Assembly (NCBI RefSeq): GCF_002234675.1
Contig: NC_019864.2
Span: 12,789,582-12,853,581 of the forward strand
Length of the DNA stretch: 64,000 nucleotides
Origin: Oryzias latipes
Lineage: Eukaryota; Chordata; Actinopteri; Beloniformes; Adrianichthyidae
Reading direction: 5' to 3'
A program made the position numbers and the translations under genes. Shown piece by piece: positions 57,801 to 64,000 of this stretch. The stretch's first letter is position 1; each line of letters starts with the position of its first letter. The notes below the pieces were generated by a model that made no database searches, had not been told where the DNA came from, and saw only the letters and a program-made list of their open reading frames with translations.

Positions 57801-58203
57801 AATCTGAGAAGGACAAAAGCGATAAAGACCCAACAATGAAAAAGAAAAGCTACAAAAAAACAAGGTACTGACTTGGCTCAACATTTCTATTTTTCATTAA
57901 CAAAGGTTTTCTGCATGTGAGTAATTGTTTTTAACCCCTCCTTGTGTCTGTATCCTGACCAGGCCCAGATTAAAAAACGTAGACAGGAGCAGCGCCCAGC
58001 ATCTTGAAGTCACGGTCGGAGACTTGACAGTCATTATCACAGACTTTAAGGAGAAAGCCAAACCCACGTCGACATCGGCGAGCGCCATCTCAGCGGACCA
58101 GCAGAGTCAAAGTGGTTCCAGTTCTGATAACACTGAGCGAGGGATTTCCAGATGCTCCTCGCCGCATGGGGAAGGCTCGTCTGTCAACGGAGAGACTCAC
58201 TGA
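54875..58203 (+). CDS. yaf2: YY1-associated factor 2 (PRC1 accessory protein)
   Basis: Exons: 54875-54900, 55193-55318, 57712-57864, 57963-58203. Phases join cleanly to 182 codons including stop, so 181 aa (human YAF2 about 180). The N-terminus is [10 protein letters not shown] RanBP2-type zinc finger at about 24-43 (WDCSVCTF ... CMICD, C-X2-C-X10-C-X2-C) follows, then [13 protein letters not shown], a Lys/Glu-rich segment, and the YAF2/RYBP motif (about 102-134; [30 protein letters not shown]) that binds RING1 and CBX proteins. A Ser-rich tail with [12 protein letters not shown] ends it. The protein is nuclear, a subunit of variant PRC1 that promotes H2AK119 ubiquitination. Two ATGs are adjacent; 54875 has A at -3 and G at +4, whereas 54872 has poor context. 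Confidence 0.95.
55319..57711 (+). other. yaf2 intron 2
   Basis: 2.39 kb, AT-rich, no exon. In mammals alternative YAF2 transcripts differ at this point, so the long intron could hold a facultative exon, but none is recognisable here. Holds the SINE fragment below. Confidence 0.5.
56915..57010 (+). repeat. tRNA-like SINE fragment in yaf2 intron
   Basis: GTTGGGTGCAGGACTGGCAT and a B-box-like GGGTTCGCTTCCC in tRNA-like spacing. Short and diverged. Confidence 0.35.
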
Positions 58204-58820
58204 CCCTCACAGGGCCAGTCGGCATAAGACATTTTATTTTGGCAGCCTCAACCATGGATTCAACTTCAAGAAAAGGATTTTTAAATGATAATACCATAAA
58301 TAACAGCATTCACTTTCATTTGGGGTTTGTATTTTTCTACTGCCTTGCTGTTAATGGTTAAAAAGTCAGTATGATGAACTACAAACACAAGAAAAGCATT
58401 AAACGGTGTGTGGTAATTGGTGCTTAATCTGAGCAATAACATCCTATTCTGGATATTGTTGCTTTAAAGAATAAATGATGCATTATGAAAGAGACATTTA
58501 AAAAAGAGGACAACTCTGAATACAAGTTTTTTTTTAATTGTTTTTTGTTGTAATTCTTTGCACTTGATGGCATCCTTTGTTCACAATAGCAATTTGTAGC
58601 ATCAGTTCATTTCTACCAGTATAATGCTAACAGCCACTGGCATTTCCCAGCTCTCCTTTTTTGTCATTGGATGCAATAACTGTTTTGCTGTTTTTAACAT
58701 TTGAAAAAATAGATTGAACCATTATGCTAAGTATGCTTTGCTTTAAGCCTGATAAGAGTTGAGCATGATTTATTCCATGAAATGGTTTTTATTATGAAAT
58801 AAAATGTGTAAATAAATGGG
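58204..58820 (+). other. yaf2 3' UTR with polyadenylation signals
   Basis: Follows the TGA at 58201-58203. AATAAA motifs lie at about 58470, 58798-58803 and 58811; the latter pair most likely ends the full-length message. Confidence 0.55.
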
Positions 58821-58971
58821 AGTTTGAAATGTTTCATGTTTAATTAATGCAGTTTTATGGAGAAACTTGCATGCTAAAAAAAGTTTGCATTCATCTTCTA
58901 AAGCCCTGCTGCAGTGTGTCTAGCCTGGACCATCACTAGGCTTCAGGGTAGACATCCTCACCATAAGACGC

Positions 58972-59805
58972 TTAAAACCCTTTATCGGGCAAGTGACTGT
59001 TTTTGGTCATTTCCGCACGTTTGTTATCACGCCCATCCCCTGTCTCAGTGAGTTCAAGAATCATGTGATCTTTACCCAGCCAATCAGCAAAGATTATTCT
59101 ACATATAGGTTACTCAATTGTGGAACTTGACCAATCAGCAAAGACTAGGGTCACATCAAATTTCCCTTTTTCTCCAAAGTCAGAAAAATTTGCTTTTGCA
59201 GGTCGGTTCACTGAACATTTTCAAAGGAATCGTCAAAACTAACCACGGTAAGTTGATGAAACTCATACATTTTATTGTTGAATAGTTGTGTTAAGTGTTG
59301 ACATTTAAGTTGTTTGCGGAGAATATATTGAAATGAGTGAAAATACGGCATGAAAAATGCAGGCACCATATTTGATCATACGCCCTTTTCACTAAAAACT
59401 ACATTTTACTTGGTATGTCTGTTTTTGGACATATGCCCTGTGCATCTAACAAACCATACTTAGTGCATTTTCTTTACAAATAAAGAAATACAACTTAACA
59501 TTTTATGTTTTAATGTTGCCAAATGTTTTTATATCACTATACAGTGATTCAGAGAGAATTTAAACACTTTTTAGTTTATGAATAGTGATAAAGAGTGATT
59601 TTTGTCAGTTTATGATGTTATGACAGTTGTTTTATTGCATGTGTTTAATTTTTAGCTTCCATCAATCTTTTATGGCAAGAGGAGGGAGACTGCTGTTGTT
59701 CCAGTCCACCCTGACATTAGTGGTGATGATGATGATCAAGACGATGATGTGTCAGACCCTGACTTCGTCCCACCCACCCGCAACCAGTACATTCCCAGAC
59801 CCTCA
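58972..59805 (+). mobile_element. piggyBac-like transposon, 5' part only
   Basis: Begins at TTAA with a CCCTTTATCGGGCAAGTGAC terminus of the type I associate with fish piggyBac-like elements. Two CCAATCAGCAAAGA direct repeats (59080-59093, 59131-59144) look like promoter CCAAT boxes. A GT donor at about 59248 (CCACGGTAAGTT) and an acceptor at about 59656 (TTTTTAG) frame a short intron. The following frame reads FYGKRRETAVV, DISGDDDDQDDDVSDPDFVP, an acidic N-terminus as in piggyBac transposases. The element stops at the (GT)n at 59806; the catalytic DDD domain is absent. Confidence 0.55.
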
Positions 59806-62147
<2,342 letters not shown>

Positions 62148-62149
62148 GA

Positions 62150-63158
62150 CACGAAACGAAAGCTCCTCACCATGCATGGAGGGTTCCATCCCAAATCCAG
62201 CACCCTGAGACTGTATGCTAGCCGCAAGGAAGGAGGCCGAGGACTAGTGAGCGTAGAAGCCACTATCCAGGATGAAACATCCAAGATCCATGAGTACATC
62301 AAGCTCAAGGCCCCAACTGACAGTGTGCTCAGTGAATGTCTCAGGCAATGGAGAGCAGAGGATACAGTGCTGGAGGGCAGATCCTCATGGGAGGACAAAC
62401 CCCTGCATGGGATGTACCACCGGACCATAACTGAAGTGGCTGATAACAAGAAATCCTACCAATGGCTAGAAAGGGCTGGCCTACAGGACAGCACCGAAGC
62501 GCTCATCCTGGCAGCCCAGGAACAAGCCCTGAGCACCAGAGCAATAGAGGCTCAGATCTACCACACCAGACAAGACCCAAGGTGTAGGCTGTGCAAAGAA
62601 GTGCCTGAAACAATCCAGCACATAACTGCAGGGTGTAAGATGCTGGCAGGGAAAGCATACATGGAGCGCCACAATCAAGTGGCTGGAATAATATACAGGA
62701 ACATGTGTGCAGAATATGAACTGGAAACCCCAAGGTCAAAATGGGAAACACCTCCTAAGGTTGTAGAGAATGAGAGGGCAAAGATCCTGTGGGACTTCCA
62801 GATACAGACTGATAGGATGGTAATGGCGAACCAACCAGACATTGTAGTGGTGGATAAAGAACAAAGGAAAGCCGTTGTGGTGGATTTAGCAGTGCCAAGC
62901 GATGGGAACATCAGGAAGAAGGAACATGAGAAACTGGAGAAATACCAGGGACTCAGAGAAGAACTGGAGAAAGCCTGGAAAGTGAAGGTGACAGTGGTGC
63001 CTGTGGTAATTGGAGCACTTGGGGCAGTAACCCCCAAGCTGGAGGAGTGGCTACAACAGATACCTGGAAAGACGTCAGACCTCTCAGTCCAGAAAAGCGC
63101 AGTGCTAGGAACAGCTAAGATACTGCGTAGGACCCTCAAGCTCCCAGGCCTCTGGTAG
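62150..63158 (+). pseudogene. LINE ORF, C-terminal endonuclease part
   Basis: Continuous open frame from KLLTMHGGFHPKSSTLRLYA to LPGLW and stop at 63156-63158. It has a CCHC knuckle CRLCKEVPETIQHITAGC (CX2CX8HX4C) near 62583 and a PD-X14-D core (PDIVVVDKEQ ... VVVDLAVPSD) near 62835-62895, as in the restriction-like endonucleases of R2/R4/Dong LINEs. It has no start of its own and is detached from its reverse transcriptase by the inversion. No stop or frameshift, so a recent insertion. Confidence 0.8.
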
Positions 63159-63208
63159 AGGACCCGAGCTTGGAGGAGAAACCACCTGCGGAGGGTGAGA
63201 GGGGCGTT

Positions 63209-63213
<5 letters not shown>

Positions 63214-63292
<79 letters not shown>
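63214..63292. repeat. (TA)n microsatellite, right border of the LINE
   Basis: About 39 TA units directly after the LINE 3' end and a T8 run. Confidence 0.95.
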
Positions 63293-63294
<2 letters not shown>

Positions 63295-64000
63295 TGGGTG
63301 AGCTTGAAAAGAGTGTTTTAAAGAACTGCAGAACCATCTGTCTACTCTTTTTTTATGGAAAATCTTGAGAGGCTGGACTTGTTTATCCTTTCCATAAAGG
63401 AGTTTTTCTACAGTTTTAGTATTTAAGCCAACAGGCTTTCAAAACCTTTTTTTTGTTTTGTGGTGTCAGTTTCTGCCAATGTAGTACGACAGAGTTTTAA
63501 AGCCACCAAAAAAAAGTAAATTTACTTAAAGATTAAAGTGAATGTGAGTATACAGAGCAGCAAGTATCTTAGTAGTGGGTTTAGGGGCTGTCATCTGGAG
63601 TTAGTTTTTGAAGTTAGAAGACGTTTCACCGCTTATCCAAGAGGCTTTGTCAATTCTGAATTAGCTGGCAAAAGAGCTGGTATATATGCGCTCATGGGGG
63701 AGGAGTCAGACCTGAACATTGCGTTCTGAGCATTACAGGTTTATGATGTAAAGAGATAAACTGACTTTTGGGTACGTGAAAGAAAAGGAAAAAATAAAGT
63801 AGCGGTCCTCCACACCTGAGCTCCTTATTTTACACATGAAACTCCGCTTTAACGACACTGAACCCCGGAAAGGCGGCTACACTAACAATAATCTGATTTT
63901 GAGTTGTCAAAAATTCAGAATTTCTTTGTTTTTGAAACCTATCTGGAAATAAAGCCTCCCCAAAAAGTAAGTACTCTTTGATGAAATGATAAAAATATTG
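63293..64000 (+). repeat. Terminal interval with a dispersed teleost repeat
   Basis: From about 63615 the sequence GAAGACGTTTCACCGCTTAT CCAAGAGGCTTTG TCAATTCTGA and the later GAGGAGTCAGACCTGAACAT block resemble a frequent fish interspersed repeat, class not named. No gene is visible to the window end. Confidence 0.4.

Overview
This is a teleost fish genomic window, most likely a percomorph (medaka-like) species. The reasons are spliced vertebrate genes with compact introns, many tRNA-derived SINEs, Rex3/RTE-type, Dong/R4-type and DIRS-type retroelements, and short terminal-inverted-repeat DNA elements. The species itself cannot be proven from the sequence.

Three protein-coding genes can be assembled exon by exon with consistent splice phases. 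(1) prickle1, plus strand: coding exons between 30612 and 38142, about 824 aa, PET domain, three LIM domains and a CaaX end. (2) pphln1 (periphilin 1), minus strand: coding exons between 51241 and 39740, 327 aa, with an ATG split across a splice junction. (3) yaf2, plus strand: coding exons between 54875 and 58203, 181 aa, RanBP2-type zinc finger plus YAF2/RYBP C-terminal motif. prickle1 and pphln1 converge tail to tail; pphln1 and yaf2 diverge head to head. The same genes are neighbours in human (PRICKLE1, PPHLN1, YAF2), so this is an ancient syntenic block. I could not find zcrb1, which lies between them in mammals.

Layout. 1-12.2 kb: no recognisable gene, several repeat insertions. 12.2-13.0 kb: CpG-rich patch with a CCAAT box, a candidate 5' end for prickle1. 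13-30.5 kb: repeats and non-coding DNA, probably the long 5' intron of prickle1. 30.5-38.7 kb: prickle1. 39.6-51.3 kb: pphln1, whose introns hold a degenerate tandem array, an inverted-repeat element and a DIRS-like gag remnant split by a second inverted-repeat element. 51.3-54.8 kb: spacer with an unidentified degenerate reading frame. 54.8-58.8 kb: yaf2. 59-63.3 kb: a truncated piggyBac-like element followed by a nearly complete Dong/R4-type LINE whose 5' two thirds are inverted relative to its 3' third.

Prickle1 acts in planar cell polarity. Periphilin is a subunit of the HUSH silencing complex and YAF2 is a PRC1 accessory protein, so two neighbouring genes encode chromatin repressors. The most notable observations are the twin-priming-like inverted LINE, a six-copy dispersed family with inverted-repeat ends, and an intronic array in pphln1 whose units carry donor-like motifs next to an exon.
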